A stretch of 64,000 nucleotides of DNA from Roseivirga sp. (GCA_029262895.1 JAJCYM010000070.1:62001-126000); one strand, 5' to 3'. Counted from the stretch's first letter, positions 34,159 to 43,744 are shown. Numbers and translations: made by a program. The notes: generated from the sequence alone by a model not told the origin.

Positions 34159-36525
34159 ATGAACTGGGCTAAGACGCTTATCAGAATAATTTTTACCGGG
34201 AGCTTGGCTTTTGTTTCTCTGGGCACTCGCGCTCAGACAACCGCTGATTGTGCGAACCTGCTGATAGTTTGTGGAACCACTTCCCTGGCATTGAATTCTA
34301 ATGGTATAGGGACCAATGACTTTGCAAATGCCAATAATCAACAGCCTTCCTGTGGTTTTAGAGAAACACAAAGTCTGTGGTTGAAGGTGCCCATTACGCA
34401 GAGTGGCAATCTGGATTTTGTAATTACAGCAAACAATGGGGCAGATGATTTCGATTTTGCGATTTATGGACCGAACGTCTCCTGTAATAATTTAGGGGCT
34501 GCAGTCCGCTGTTCATCTACCAACCCCCAAGCGGCTGGAGTTTCGGCTAATACCGGACTCAGGGCGGGCGAAAGTGATACTGGTGAAGGCCCTGGTGCCC
34601 TTGGAAATGGCTTTGTGAGTCCATTACCTGTAGTGTCAGGAGAAGAGTACATTATTCTTATTGATAACTTTTCACGGAGCAATGCCGGCTTTCAGCTGAG
34701 TTGGGGTGGAAGTGCTACAATTTCCAATCCACCTGTTGCCAACCAACCTAGCAATATCACGGCTTGCGATCCTGATGGCGATGGGCTTACTACATTTGAT
34801 TTAAATAGCGCGGCCGCAGAAATTTTAAATGCACAGGCTGGTGCTGTTCTGTCCTTTCATAATAACGAAACGGATGCGCTGACCGGTGTAAATCCAATTA
34901 CTGACCCGAGTAATTACTCTAATACTGTAAATGGTGAGGTGATTTACGCCAGATTAACGGCCAGCGGCAGTGGTTGCTCAGATGTGACCAACTTTCAACT
35001 TGATGTGTTGGATGAACCTGTAGTTGATGAAGTGATCGGAGCAACCTCTGTTTGTCCTGATGTGGATGGGGTACCCTATACAATGACCGGCTCTTCCATT
35101 TCTAATTATGCCTGGTTTGTAGAAGGTGGTGATATTACCTCCGGCCAAGCCACCGATGCCATAACTGTGGATTGGAAGGCGGCCAACGATAATGCTCGCG
35201 TCAAACTTTTGGTGAGCAATGCCAATGGTTGTGCTATTGATACTGTCTTCTACGATGTAAAAATCAACAAGCGATTGGAACCTGAAAAACCAGTTGGAAA
35301 TGATGCAGTATGCTATGCTGATAAGGAAAATGTATTGTATCAGGTGCCTTTTGTTCCGGGTTCTGAATATGAATGGGGGGTAATTAATGGGTCAATTAAT
35401 GGGGCCAACAATCAAAACTCTGTAATGATAGATTGGGATGACAATGTCACTTCAGGCCGTGTTTTTTTTAGAGAATTCAACCCATCTATCGCTGACTGTG
35501 AGGGCTTTTCCGATACACTTGATATTCAGGTTTTGCCAGAAATCTTTGTAGCAAGTCAACTTATTCAGCCATTGTGCAATGGAGCATCAAACGGTAGTAT
35601 TGCCTTGACCGTGAGCGGGGGAATTGGAGACAAAAAAATACTCTGGAACACTGGTGCCGCAAATACATCATTGAATAATGTTACTGCCGGAACCTATGAG
35701 TATACCATTACAGATGATACAGGTTGTCCAATTACTGGAGAGATTGTCCTTGCGGAACCTGATGAGTTGATGGTGACCGATGTGCTACCAACAGATACGC
35801 AGTGTTTTAATACGCTGAATGGTTCTGCCGAAATCACTGTACAAGGGGGAACCGGAAGCTATAGTTACAATTGGACAGGACCAGGTTTTTCAAGACAGAC
35901 CACCATCAATCGGGTCACCAACCTTGCTCGAGGTGAATATAATGTTGAGATCACGGATGAAAATGGTTGTGTCACGAACGAAAGCTTTGTGATTGGCTCA
36001 CCTCCGCTTTTAGAGGCTGATTTGAGTGCTCTTGTGAATATGGAAATTTGTCCGGGCACATCCGATGGAGAAATACAAATTGACGCGATTGGAGGTGTGC
36101 CCGACTATGAATTCTTTTGGACGCCTACGAATCAAACCGGGAGGGTAGCGAGCGGCTTAAGCGCTGGGGGTTACACGGTGCGCATTGTTGATGCTAATGG
36201 ATGTGAGGCTACGTACGCCTCAGAAGTGACTGAATTCACACCAAGGGTACATTTCCCTAACGCCTTTAGTCCGAATGGAGATGGTGAAAATGATCAGTAT
36301 GGACCGATAGTTGGTTGCCAATTACCATCTTATAATTTCAAAATTTATAACCGATGGGGGCAGCTGGTGTTTTTCAGTGAGGATCAAAACGCTCAATGGG
36401 ATGCCACTTTTGAGGGACAAGATGTACCTGATGGTAGATATTCTTACACTGCCTTTTATAGGGTAGCCGTTAACGGTGTGGTCTTTGAAGAAACCCTAAA
36501 CGGGTTTGTGCGAATCTTTCGTTAG
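34159..36525 (+). CDS. Large secreted protein with T9SS type B (gliding-associated) tail
   Basis: A 788-residue protein from the ATG at 34159, which gives a standard signal peptide (cut after RAQ); ATG at 34141 adds six residues. The first 180 residues are cysteine-containing and resemble a PPC/jelly-roll domain. Then come PKD/Ig-like and SprB-type repeats: NGSIALTVSGG and later LNGSAEITVQGG and SDGEIQIDAIGG, each starting a new repeat. The last 90 residues are a gliding motility-associated CHU_C domain: FPNAFSPNGDGENDQY, NFKIYNRWGQLVF, WDATFEGQDVPDGRYSY. It is an adhesin-like surface protein exported by T9SS. Confidence 0.9.
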   Translation: MNWAKTLIRIIFTGSLAFVSLGTRAQTTADCANLLIVCGTTSLALNSNGIGTNDFANANNQQPSCGFRETQSLWLKVPITQSGNLDFVITANNGADDFDFAIYGPNVSCNNLGAAVRCSSTNPQAAGVSANTGLRAGESDTGEGPGALGNGFVSPLPVVSGEEYIILIDNFSRSNAGFQLSWGGSATISNPPVANQPSNITACDPDGDGLTTFDLNSAAAEILNAQAGAVLSFHNNETDALTGVNPITDPSNYSNTVNGEVIYARLTASGSGCSDVTNFQLDVLDEPVVDEVIGATSVCPDVDGVPYTMTGSSISNYAWFVEGGDITSGQATDAITVDWKAANDNARVKLLVSNANGCAIDTVFYDVKINKRLEPEKPVGNDAVCYADKENVLYQVPFVPGSEYEWGVINGSINGANNQNSVMIDWDDNVTSGRVFFREFNPSIADCEGFSDTLDIQVLPEIFVASQLIQPLCNGASNGSIALTVSGGIGDKKILWNTGAANTSLNNVTAGTYEYTITDDTGCPITGEIVLAEPDELMVTDVLPTDTQCFNTLNGSAEITVQGGTGSYSYNWTGPGFSRQTTINRVTNLARGEYNVEITDENGCVTNESFVIGSPPLLEADLSALVNMEICPGTSDGEIQIDAIGGVPDYEFFWTPTNQTGRVASGLSAGGYTVRIVDANGCEATYASEVTEFTPRVHFPNAFSPNGDGENDQYGPIVGCQLPSYNFKIYNRWGQLVFFSEDQNAQWDATFEGQDVPDGRYSYTAFYRVAVNGVVFEETLNGFVRIFR

Positions 36526-37245
36526 CTAATCAGCATAATACTCGTAAACTCTTTCAATGATTTCTTGAAAGTTAAATCCGATAATTTGTTTTAACGCGGA
36601 GGTCCAATTGCCTTTGTCGTCATAGGACAGGTAGGTATATCTTATGGTTTGAGTCGAATTCTGTCCAAATGTCTCCCTCTTAAGCTCAGCCACGTGATTA
36701 TTCTCATCGTAAGTAGATAATGATTGAGATATGAGTCTACTGTTTTGGTCGTAACGTTTAGTCTCATTGACGCGAGCTCCTTCCCATACCATTTCGGTAA
36801 ACCCTGTTTTAGCAGTTTCACCAGGCACTACAAAATAGTTGTCAAACTTGAGTGGCCTTATCTTTCCAAGGCGCTCTGTTAGGCTGTCATAACCTGCCTT
36901 ATTGTTATCAGCACCGTACCTATTGATTTTGGTCAAGTTGCCATCATCATATTCGTAGGTACTACGCCCGTAAAGTGAGTTATCGTTTACGAAATAGCTG
37001 TTTTCACTTTGTTTAAAACCGTTCTTATCAAAATTTTTAACGAGGTAGGATTGTCCTGCCGAGCCTTTCCCCCAATTTCCCGATTGACTTTGGGCCTGGA
37101 AATTTCTTTCAATAACAGACTTTACCTTGCCTTTTAGTCCTTCTGCACTCCAGTCGTTGTCTTCAACCTTATCTGTCGAATTGCCACAGCCGGAAGTCAC
37201 TACAATCAGCAAACTGATTAACAACAAGCTACATGCACGAATCAT
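36526..37245 (-). CDS. Lipoprotein with YD-repeat-like strands
   Basis: A 239-residue lipoprotein: hydrophobic leader, lipobox TSGC with Cys at 20. The mature part carries short tyrosine-rich beta motifs (TYEYDDGNLTKINRYG, LSTYDENNHVAEL, LSYDDKGNWTSALK) resembling the YD/RHS-type repeats in Bacteroidota lipoproteins. It probably faces the outside or the periplasm. The stop codon abuts that of the T9SS protein, convergent with no gap. Function unknown. Confidence 0.75.
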   Translation of the reverse strand: MIRACSLLLISLLIVVTSGCGNSTDKVEDNDWSAEGLKGKVKSVIERNFQAQSQSGNWGKGSAGQSYLVKNFDKNGFKQSENSYFVNDNSLYGRSTYEYDDGNLTKINRYGADNNKAGYDSLTERLGKIRPLKFDNYFVVPGETAKTGFTEMVWEGARVNETKRYDQNSRLISQSLSTYDENNHVAELKRETFGQNSTQTIRYTYLSYDDKGNWTSALKQIIGFNFQEIIERVYEYYAD

Positions 37246-37318
37246 AAATATCCTTTTCTAGGTATCAAATTAGTCATAAGCTTTGGAAGGGAAGAAGAAA
37301 ACTGAAAAGAATGAGGGG

Positions 37319-38752
37319 TTAAAGCCTGAAACCAACTCGGAAGACGAAAGGTTTTTTGTATGGGCTTTTCTCATCATGTAAGAAGTTATAGAGCACGGAC
37401 ATGGAGCCCTTTAGTTTCTTGGAGATGGCAAACTCTTTGCCTAAACCTACAAATCCGCTTTGAACCCAATGTGTGCCCAAGCTTATGTCGGTTTTATCTT
37501 TGAGCTCTGTCCGGTTCCATTCCAGTACGGATTGCAGGTAAAAGGACTTGTAGATAAAATGATCAAAAAATAGTTTTGCAGAGAATAACTCATCATTCAA
37601 AGCAAAGCTTGAGAAGTTAGTGCCAGTAGAAAAACGGTAGGCCATGCCTATTCCTATTTGCGCTTTTGGATTCAATAGATAACCCAACTTTGCTGAAAAA
37701 TCTATTGAGGTGGGTGCCTGTCTGTTGACTTGCAAATTACCCCCAAGCCTAAGCCTCTTGTTAAAGGGTTGACCTTCTAAAGGATTTGGTGGCCGTTTAG
37801 GTGCATCTTTCAAGCTCTCCAGGTCTGGGAATTTCTTTTTGGCTTTGGTGACTTTGGCCAAGGCATCATCAAATTTTTTCTGCAAGGTTTCTCCACCCAT
37901 TTTCTTTAATTCTTCTGCCTTTTTCTCTAATTGTGTTTTCACAAAATCATTGGTCTGGAATTGGTCTATCTTGCTGCGGTAGCCTTCAGGAAGAGGCTTG
38001 TATTCTTCCAATTTCTTTTGTTGCTCTTGTAGAAGCTTGATTTCTTCCAGGTTCGTGACCTTTGCCAGGAGCTCACCTTCCCAACCTTCAAACTCCTTTT
38101 TGTATTCATCCAGTAAGCTGCTCAGATCCCCGGTATTATCTGTCAGCTTTTTGAGATCACCTGCCGATAGTGGTGATTTGGCCAGAGCCAGAGATTTCAG
38201 ATCTCCCGACTTACCTTTGAGGTCTCCGGCTTTGCCTTCAATGCCTTTGAGATCACCTCCTGACAATGGCGACTGATCCAGGGCCATAGACTTAAGATCA
38301 ACATCTTTGAATTTGTTTAAATCAGGTAGCTGGAGCTTTTGATACATCGCTTGCAACTTGTCCAGTTCCTTGATTGAGATGTTAAGATCCTTGCCTATAT
38401 CCAGGTTAGGTGGGGTGAGGTTTGTCTTTTCCTGCAATTCTTTTTTGAGCCCAGCCAGGGTAGGGCAGCCCGTACAGAATTTAGCTAGATTGTTTTTTAA
38501 AGAATCAGGGAGATCAGCCTTTCTTTCTGAGGATACGAGGGAATCCATCTGTAGCCGGCTAAGATCTGGATATTTCTTTTGCAGTTTCTTCTCTAGTTTG
38601 CGCTGGAACTTGAAGATTTTGCCTTGTAATTTTTTGTTTATTTTTTCAAGCTTTTTTGTAATAATATCAATATTGACTGGCTCTTGTTTTACCTGCGCAG
38701 GTAATAAATAGCAGATGCTTAATAATCCAATAAATACAAGAATTCTCCTCAA
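37319..38752 (-). CDS. Coiled-coil envelope protein with C-terminal barrel
   Basis: A 477-residue protein with a signal peptide (cut near LPAQ). Residues 25-330 are Lys/Leu/Asp-rich coiled coil, including two copies of a motif of the form SPLSxGDLK around residues 157 and 192 with GDLK spacers. The last 150 residues are Gly/aromatic-rich beta strands (LGGNLQVNR, LGYLLNPKAQIGIGMAYRF, ending FVFRVGFRL with terminal Leu), which look like an outer-membrane barrel. Overall it could be a coiled-coil rod tethered to the outer membrane. No family is recognised. Confidence 0.75.
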   Translation of the reverse strand: MRRILVFIGLLSICYLLPAQVKQEPVNIDIITKKLEKINKKLQGKIFKFQRKLEKKLQKKYPDLSRLQMDSLVSSERKADLPDSLKNNLAKFCTGCPTLAGLKKELQEKTNLTPPNLDIGKDLNISIKELDKLQAMYQKLQLPDLNKFKDVDLKSMALDQSPLSGGDLKGIEGKAGDLKGKSGDLKSLALAKSPLSAGDLKKLTDNTGDLSSLLDEYKKEFEGWEGELLAKVTNLEEIKLLQEQQKKLEEYKPLPEGYRSKIDQFQTNDFVKTQLEKKAEELKKMGGETLQKKFDDALAKVTKAKKKFPDLESLKDAPKRPPNPLEGQPFNKRLRLGGNLQVNRQAPTSIDFSAKLGYLLNPKAQIGIGMAYRFSTGTNFSSFALNDELFSAKLFFDHFIYKSFYLQSVLEWNRTELKDKTDISLGTHWVQSGFVGLGKEFAISKKLKGSMSVLYNFLHDEKSPYKKPFVFRVGFRL

Positions 38753-38895
38753 TTTTTATATTTGTTTAAAGAATTTAAGATACCGAAATAAAAGACTCAG
38801 AACCATCTGTTTCAATACTTATTTTAAACTTTGTGACATTAGCTTGCGAAAGGTGAGCAGAGTGTGGTATATTTTTTTGAGTTGGGCACAGCCAC

Positions 38896-38930
38896 AAAAA
38901 AAGCCTTGGGTTTTAAACCCAAGGCTTTTT
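38896..38930 (-). terminator. Terminator of the rpsF-rpsR-rplI operon
   Basis: A perfect 16-base inverted repeat, AAAAAGCCTTGGGTTT at 38898-38913 and its complement at 38915-38930, followed on the minus strand by a run of seven T. It lies 21 bases downstream of the rplI stop. Confidence 0.88.
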
Positions 38931-38950
38931 GTATGATGTTATTATATCTA

Positions 38951-39394
38951 TTATCCTTCTACAACGCTAAATTTAACGTCTTTCTTGACTTCCTTGTGAA
39001 GATCGATCTCAATTTCATAATCTCCGATCATTTTCACCTCGCCTTTGAAGGAGATTTTCTTTCTGTCAACCTCATGGCCAAGGGCTTTCAAAGCATCAGA
39101 AATCTGCAGAGTAGTTACTGCTCCGAAAATCTTGCCGCTGTCACCAGCTTTGGCTTTGATTTCTAAAGTAGCATCTCCAATGGCATTGGCCAATGCTTCT
39201 GCATCTCCTTTGATCTTATCGGCTTTATGGGCGGCTTGCTTAATATTTTCAGCAATGTGCTTCTTGTTAGAGTCGCTAGCGATAATGGCAAAACCTTGCG
39301 GGATCAGGTAGTTTCTACCATAACCCGGTTTTACTTTTACCGTGTCGTTCTTATAGCCGAGTCCCTTTATGTCAGTTTTTAATATTATTTCCAT
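38951..39394 (-). CDS. rplI: 50S ribosomal protein L9
   Basis: A 147-residue L9. The opening MEIILKTDIKGLGYKNDTVKVKPGYGRNYLIPQGFA is the conserved N-terminal RNA-binding domain, joined by a charged helix to the C-terminal domain ending IEIDLHKEVKKDVKFSVVEG. It binds 23S rRNA near domain V. Last gene of the rpsF-rpsR-rplI operon, with a strong terminator after it. Confidence 0.97.
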   Translation of the reverse strand: MEIILKTDIKGLGYKNDTVKVKPGYGRNYLIPQGFAIIASDSNKKHIAENIKQAAHKADKIKGDAEALANAIGDATLEIKAKAGDSGKIFGAVTTLQISDALKALGHEVDRKKISFKGEVKMIGDYEIEIDLHKEVKKDVKFSVVEG

Positions 39395-39419
39395 TTTTCA
39401 ATAATTTAAGCTGAGAGAC

Positions 39420-39671
39420 TTATTTCAAGGAGTCGGTTACATAGGGCAGCAATGCGATATGTCTTGCTCTTTTCACTGCTTGAGCTACTTTCTTCTGATA
39501 CTTAAGGCTAGTGCCTGTCAATCTTCTTGGAAGAAGCTTACCTTGCTCGTTGACAAAGGCTAGCAAGAAATCGGCATTTTTGTAGTCAATGTACTTGATG
39601 CCATTTTTCTTAAATCGGCAGTATTTCTTCTTCTGCTGATCTCGGTTTACCGGTTCGTTTACTAATGTCAT
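39420..39671 (-). CDS. rpsR: 30S ribosomal protein S18
   Basis: An 83-residue S18 with [19 protein letters not shown] at the N-terminus and the conserved core [18 protein letters not shown] segment (here [31 protein letters not shown]). It binds the 30S platform with S6, encoded just upstream; the two ORFs overlap by four bases. Confidence 0.97.
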   Translation of the reverse strand: MTLVNEPVNRDQQKKKYCRFKKNGIKYIDYKNADFLLAFVNEQGKLLPRRLTGTSLKYQKKVAQAVKRARHIALLPYVTDSLK

Positions 39672-40027
39672 GATGCTTTTTCCTTTTTCTTCTTGTTAAA
39701 TGCACCGCTTCTACGTTTTTCGTTGTAGGCCAACGCGTGCTTGTCTAAAGCCACTGTTAAGAATCTCATGATTTTCTCATCCCTCTTAAATTCTACTTCT
39801 AAAGTAGATACTACTGTCGGGTCAGCTTTGAATTCTATCAAGTTGTAGAAACCGGTAGACTTGTGAATAATTGGATAAGCCAATTTTTTCAAGCCCCACA
39901 TTTCCTTATTGATAATCTCCGCACCGGCTTCGGTGAGAAGTGATTCATACTTTCCGACAGCATCCTTCATCTGATCATCAGACAAAACGGGAGTTAAAAT
40001 GAATACTGTCTCGTAATTTTTAAGCAT
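39668..40027 (-). CDS. rpsF: 30S ribosomal protein S6
   Basis: A 119-residue S6 from the ATG at 40027 ([11 protein letters not shown]); the frame runs 15 codons further upstream, but a promoter box at 40055-40062 lies inside that extension and supports the shorter start. The core features [19 protein letters not shown] and GFYNLIEF are all present. It pairs with S18 on the 30S platform and heads the operon. The basic tail ([15 protein letters not shown]) is typical of the phylum. Confidence 0.96.
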   Translation of the reverse strand: MLKNYETVFILTPVLSDDQMKDAVGKYESLLTEAGAEIINKEMWGLKKLAYPIIHKSTGFYNLIEFKADPTVVSTLEVEFKRDEKIMRFLTVALDKHALAYNEKRRSGAFNKKKKEKAS

Positions 40028-40054
40028 GTTTTTATCATTAATTATTTCGGGCTG

Positions 40055-40062
40055 CAAAGATA
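40055..40062 (-). promoter_or_regulatory. Candidate -7 box for the rpsF operon
   Basis: On the minus strand this reads TATCTTTG, an exact TAnnTTTG match, 27 bases upstream of the rpsF ATG at 40027. It leaves only a short leader, so there is no room for the S6-S18 leader motif known from other phyla. Confidence 0.5.
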
Positions 40063-40179
40063 GGAAATTCATTCTTAAAAATGAACCATTATATAATCAT
40101 CGTTGAGTATGGATTTTGGGCCTCTCTAAATCTCTTCGAAGGGAGAGGCCTTTTGGCTAGTGGTAGAATAATAATTAAG

Positions 40180-40815
40180 TCAAGAAAACTGGCTTAGCAC
40201 TTCGCTGTTCAATTCGTGTGCTCCATCGAATTCTATAATATTTGGCTTGATAACCAGCTCTTTAGCAATATTTGTCTGCTCCTGCATTACTGCGTCAGAG
40301 AGGTAAGGGTCTTTATTTCCGTAGACCCAGTAGACCTTCTTGTTTTGAAGTCTTTCTGTGCTTTGCAATGGAGGTAGGTCGGGCGGGAAGATACCTGCCC
40401 AAAGAATAAGTCTGTCAAAGTGGACATCGGTTTGTGCTGCGAACCTGGAAATGGTGGCAGCTCCCTGTGAGAATCCAAATAGTGTGATTTTAATATTAGA
40501 GCTCAATTGGCCTTTGATCTCATCAACTACTGCCTTGAGAAAATTAAGGTAATTATGGATATCGGTGAGCCTACCTTCTTTGGTCATCCAAGTGGCACCG
40601 ACCCGACCGCTAAAACCTTCCAGGTAATATCTTGACAGACCCTCAGGCGCTACAACAAGATGTTTACCATCGTTCAGGGATTGGAACTGTTTGATAAAGT
40701 ATTGTGCCAGGTGACCTTGTCCATGACACACCAACCAAAGGTGTTCTATTTCATCAGAAGGTTCACCCAAAGTATAGTACCGGGCTTTGAAGCTAAAGTC
40801 AATTTTGTGCTCCAT
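40180..40815 (-). CDS. Alpha/beta hydrolase, carboxylesterase/phospholipase type
   Basis: A 211-residue serine hydrolase. The nucleophile elbow is GFSQGA (Ser near 116), the acid is likely Asp in GNKDPYLSD, and the histidine is in FDGAHEL. The layout matches the small carboxylesterase family (YpfH/Est-like), cytosolic, without signal peptide. The substrate is not readable. It lies five bases downstream of cytidine deaminase on the same strand. Confidence 0.85.
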   Translation of the reverse strand: MEHKIDFSFKARYYTLGEPSDEIEHLWLVCHGQGHLAQYFIKQFQSLNDGKHLVVAPEGLSRYYLEGFSGRVGATWMTKEGRLTDIHNYLNFLKAVVDEIKGQLSSNIKITLFGFSQGAATISRFAAQTDVHFDRLILWAGIFPPDLPPLQSTERLQNKKVYWVYGNKDPYLSDAVMQEQTNIAKELVIKPNIIEFDGAHELNSEVLSQFS

Positions 40816-40820
40816 TAAAG

Positions 40821-41315
40821 TTATTTGCCATTTAGTACTGATTCCGAAAATTTAAAAGGCAATAGATTTTCAATCGATTCAGACTGATAGACCTTCCCTT
40901 CTGCCGTGAGAAGATATAATTCAATGGCTTTCCCCTGATTCTCCTCATATTCGGCCATCACCTGTCGGCAGCTTCCACAAGGTGCAGCACCATTAAAGTG
41001 TTCGTCTTGTCTTCTTCTAGCAACAACAGCTACCTTTTCAATGAGCGCATTTGGATATTGAGACTTGGCTGCGAAAAAGGCGACACGTTCAGCACACAGA
41101 CCAGCTGGATAACAGGCGTTTTCCTGATTGTTCCCAATTACAACCGTTCCATCATCCAATAAAAGGGCTGCTCCAACCAAAAAATCAGAGTATTTGGCGT
41201 AGGCATTTGATGCGGCCTCTTTAGCTCTTTTAATCAGTTTTTGAGTGTTAAGGTCAAGGTCGGATTCAGAATGATGAACGATGAGTTGAGTCTCTTTAGA
41301 AATAATTTCTCCCAT
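40821..41315 (-). CDS. cdd: Cytidine deaminase
   Basis: A 164-residue homotetrameric-type cytidine deaminase from the ATG at 41315 (MGEIISKE; the frame starts 14 codons earlier). The zinc site is CAE in LCAERVAFF and PCGSCRQV. The substrate-loop motif YSDFLVGAALLLDDG precedes it. It deaminates cytidine and deoxycytidine in pyrimidine salvage. Co-directional with the esterase gene. Confidence 0.94.
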   Translation of the reverse strand: MGEIISKETQLIVHHSESDLDLNTQKLIKRAKEAASNAYAKYSDFLVGAALLLDDGTVVIGNNQENACYPAGLCAERVAFFAAKSQYPNALIEKVAVVARRRQDEHFNGAAPCGSCRQVMAEYEENQGKAIELYLLTAEGKVYQSESIENLLPFKFSESVLNGK

Positions 41316-41426
41316 AATATTGATTTGCAAGGGATTGGAAGATACGAATCTTTTCAAGCTAAGGTTGTCTATGAAAGCTTTTTGGGAAAAGTGCCAATTT
41401 ATTTGACATGCCCTCTTTTTTTACTC

Positions 41427-41434
41427 TATTTTCG
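41427..41434 (+). promoter_or_regulatory. Candidate promoter of the saccharopine dehydrogenase gene
   Basis: TATTTTCG (one mismatch to TAnnTTTG) with TTGAC at 41403, spacing 21, giving a transcription start about 10 bases before ATG 41453. Spacing and both boxes suit the Bacteroidota consensus. Confidence 0.4.
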
Positions 41435-41452
41435 GGCCTCACATTTTAATAC

Positions 41453-42793
41453 ATGGAAAAAATACTTGTGCTCGGAGCCGGGCGATCTGCCACTAGCCTC
41501 ATTGCTTATTTATTGAACCAAGCCAACAGCTTTGGTTGGCAGATTACAGTGGCTGATTATGCCTTACAATTGGCTGAAGATAAGGTGAAAGGAAATCCTA
41601 ATGGCAAGGCAATCGCCTTTGATATTAACAATGAGCAGCAGAGAGAAACTGTTATTGCAGAAGCCGATGTGGTGATTTCCATGTTACCTGCTCGCTTTCA
41701 TGTGGCTGTTGCTGAAGCTTGCCTTCAATTTTCGAAACATCTTTTGACGGCCTCTTATGTAGATGATGACATGAGGGCTTTGGATAACCAAGCCAAGGAA
41801 AAAGGGCTGCTATTCTTGAACGAATGTGGCCTTGATCCGGGCATAGACCATATGTCGGCAAAAAAAGTGATCGACCATATTAGGAATCAGGGTTTTGAGC
41901 TCAGAGCCTTTGAATCATTTACCGGAGGACTGCTTATGCCCAATAAGGAAGAAGACAATCCCTGGGAGTATAAGTTTACCTGGAATCCCAGAAATGTAGT
42001 GATGGCGGGGCAAGGTGATGTAAAGTTTATTCAAGAAGGCAGATATAAATACATTCCTTATCATCATTTGTTTAGGAGGACGGAGATGATCCATATTCCT
42101 GGTCACGGGTATTTTGAAGGTTACGCCAATCGGGATTCATTACAATATTTAGAGGTATATGAGCTTCAGGGCATTCAGACTTTATATCGGGGTACTTTGC
42201 GAAGACCCGGTTTCTGTAAAGCCTGGGATGTCTTTGTACAGCTAGGAGCAACGGAAGATTCCTACTCAATGGAAGGAGTCAATGGCATGACTCATCGCCA
42301 GTTCATCAATTCATTTCTTTCTTATAATCCGAACGATTCTGTAGAACTCAAGCTGGCTCATTATATGAAACTGGATATTGATGGTCCTGAAATGCATAAA
42401 ATGAGATGGCTTGGTTTGTTTGAAGATACTCCTGTTGGTTTGCAAAAAGGAACTCCTGCCCAAGTGCTTGAACATATCCTGAAAAAGAAATGGACAATTG
42501 GTGAAGATGAACGGGACCAGATTGTGATGTGGCATTTGTTCGATTATAAGGATGGGGACCAAACCAAACAGGTCCGTTCAGCCATGGTAGCGAATGGCGA
42601 AGACGCGACCGATACGGCCATGGCAAAAACAGTGGGCCTTCCACTCGGTATTGCTACTAAGCTTTTGATTCAGGGCAAAATCGAAGCCCGAGGCGTACAA
42701 ATTCCAATTACCCCAGAGTTTTATAATCCGATATTAAGCGAGTTGGAGACACTAGGTTTTCACTTTATCGAGGAAGAGGTTGTTGTTGATTGA
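41453..42793 (+). CDS. Saccharopine dehydrogenase-like oxidoreductase
   Basis: A 446-residue enzyme with an N-terminal Rossmann domain (VLGAGRSATSL at 6-16) and the saccharopine dehydrogenase C-terminal domain (NECGLDPGIDHMSA near 126-139, then FESFTGGLL and NPWEYKFTWNPRNVV). These match the glutamate-forming LYS9-type enzyme, which splits saccharopine to glutamate and aminoadipate semialdehyde with NAD. The lysine-ketoglutarate reductase half is not fused or adjacent. A role in lysine degradation is likely. The gene stands alone. Confidence 0.9.
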   Translation: MEKILVLGAGRSATSLIAYLLNQANSFGWQITVADYALQLAEDKVKGNPNGKAIAFDINNEQQRETVIAEADVVISMLPARFHVAVAEACLQFSKHLLTASYVDDDMRALDNQAKEKGLLFLNECGLDPGIDHMSAKKVIDHIRNQGFELRAFESFTGGLLMPNKEEDNPWEYKFTWNPRNVVMAGQGDVKFIQEGRYKYIPYHHLFRRTEMIHIPGHGYFEGYANRDSLQYLEVYELQGIQTLYRGTLRRPGFCKAWDVFVQLGATEDSYSMEGVNGMTHRQFINSFLSYNPNDSVELKLAHYMKLDIDGPEMHKMRWLGLFEDTPVGLQKGTPAQVLEHILKKKWTIGEDERDQIVMWHLFDYKDGDQTKQVRSAMVANGEDATDTAMAKTVGLPLGIATKLLIQGKIEARGVQIPITPEFYNPILSELETLGFHFIEEEVVVD

Positions 42794-42827
42794 TTCCTTC
42801 CTGCGCTAAAGCTTCGGAGGATAAATT
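42793..42827 (+). repeat. 35-base dispersed repeat, copy A
   Basis: It begins at the last base of the preceding stop codon and contains an AAGCTT core. An opposite-strand copy at 51748-51782 matches at 34 of 35 positions. Both copies are followed or surrounded by heptad-period tracts. Confidence 0.7.
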
Positions 42828-42850
42828 GGCTGATTAATGAATTCGTACGA

Positions 42851-42941
42851 TAGTCAATAGTCAATAGTCGATGGTTGCCTCAGCACAGACTTCCAGCTTC
42901 TGTCTCCCGACTTCCAGCTTGGGGGTTTCTGAATTGAACTG
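42851..42941. repeat. Heptad-period intergenic tract 2
   Basis: Thirteen 7-base words, including TAGTCAA twice, TAGTCGA, and a 21-base (3 x 7) repeat in which CCAGCTT recurs at 42893 and 42914, each preceded by GACTT. The tract ends near the start of the DsbA-like gene. Confidence 0.6.
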
Positions 42942-42969
42942 AAGTTTCGCGGAGAATGTTCAAACGGAA

Positions 42970-43713
42970 ATGAGCGCGAAAGACCAAGACCCGAATTGCG
43001 ATCCTGAAACAGGAGAGTGTCTACCTGGGGATTTACCCAGTGAACAGGCAAAGGAACAATTATCATCTGACAAGGAGATTATCTATGTTGGTGATCCGAT
43101 GTGTTCTTGGTGCTGGGGTATCTCGAATCATCTAAAATCCTTAAAAGATCACTATCCCCAATATCAGTTCAATATCGTTTTAGGAGGCCTAAGGCCTGGT
43201 GGAGGCGAAGCCTGGGACCAGCGCATGAAAGATTTTCTTAAGCATCACTGGGACGAAGTCAATCAACGAAGTGGCCAACCCTTTGGCTATAAGCTGTTTG
43301 ATCAAGAAGAATTTAACTATGATACTGAACCAGCTTGTCGAGCTGTGGCAGTAGCCAGAAAATGGGTTGGCACCGATCCTTTGGAGTTCTTTGAAGCGGT
43401 GTCTCGTAAGTTCTACGTAGAAAATGAAGACCCAACAAAGGCGGAGTTCTACGAATCGATCTGCATGGATTTTGAAATCCCTTTTACCGAGTTTCTGGAA
43501 AGATTCAACAGTGATGAGATTAAATATCAAACAAATCAGGATTTCCAACTCAACAGACAATGGGGTGTAAGGGGCTACCCAACCGTGCTTTTTAGATCAG
43601 GAGATCAATTGTATCAAATTAATCATGGCTATTCTGAGTTTGAGGATATGAAGGGGGTGATTGAGAAGATTGTTGAGGAGGAAAGAGCGAAAAGTGAGGA
43701 GGTGAAGAAGTGA
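42970..43713 (+). CDS. DsbA-family thiol oxidoreductase
   Basis: A 247-residue cytosolic DsbA/FrnE-like protein. The active site is CSWC in GDPMCSWCWG (near residues 45-48), followed by the helical insertion and the cis-Pro loop VRGYPTVLF. The N-terminal 35 residues carry two extra cysteines (DPNCDPETGEC), a possible metal or disulfide pair. No signal peptide, so an internal redox or isomerase role is likelier than periplasmic folding. The ATG at 42970 is the only one upstream of the fold. Confidence 0.88.
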   Translation: MSAKDQDPNCDPETGECLPGDLPSEQAKEQLSSDKEIIYVGDPMCSWCWGISNHLKSLKDHYPQYQFNIVLGGLRPGGGEAWDQRMKDFLKHHWDEVNQRSGQPFGYKLFDQEEFNYDTEPACRAVAVARKWVGTDPLEFFEAVSRKFYVENEDPTKAEFYESICMDFEIPFTEFLERFNSDEIKYQTNQDFQLNRQWGVRGYPTVLFRSGDQLYQINHGYSEFEDMKGVIEKIVEEERAKSEEVKK

Positions 43714-43744
43714 ATACCTGAGTGAGCGAAGGGCGACTAGTTAG

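Noticed and set aside
40028..40100. S6-S18 leader RNA before rpsF
   Set aside because: The likely promoter leaves a leader of about 20 bases, too short for the motif, and no CCG-bearing hairpin is seen.
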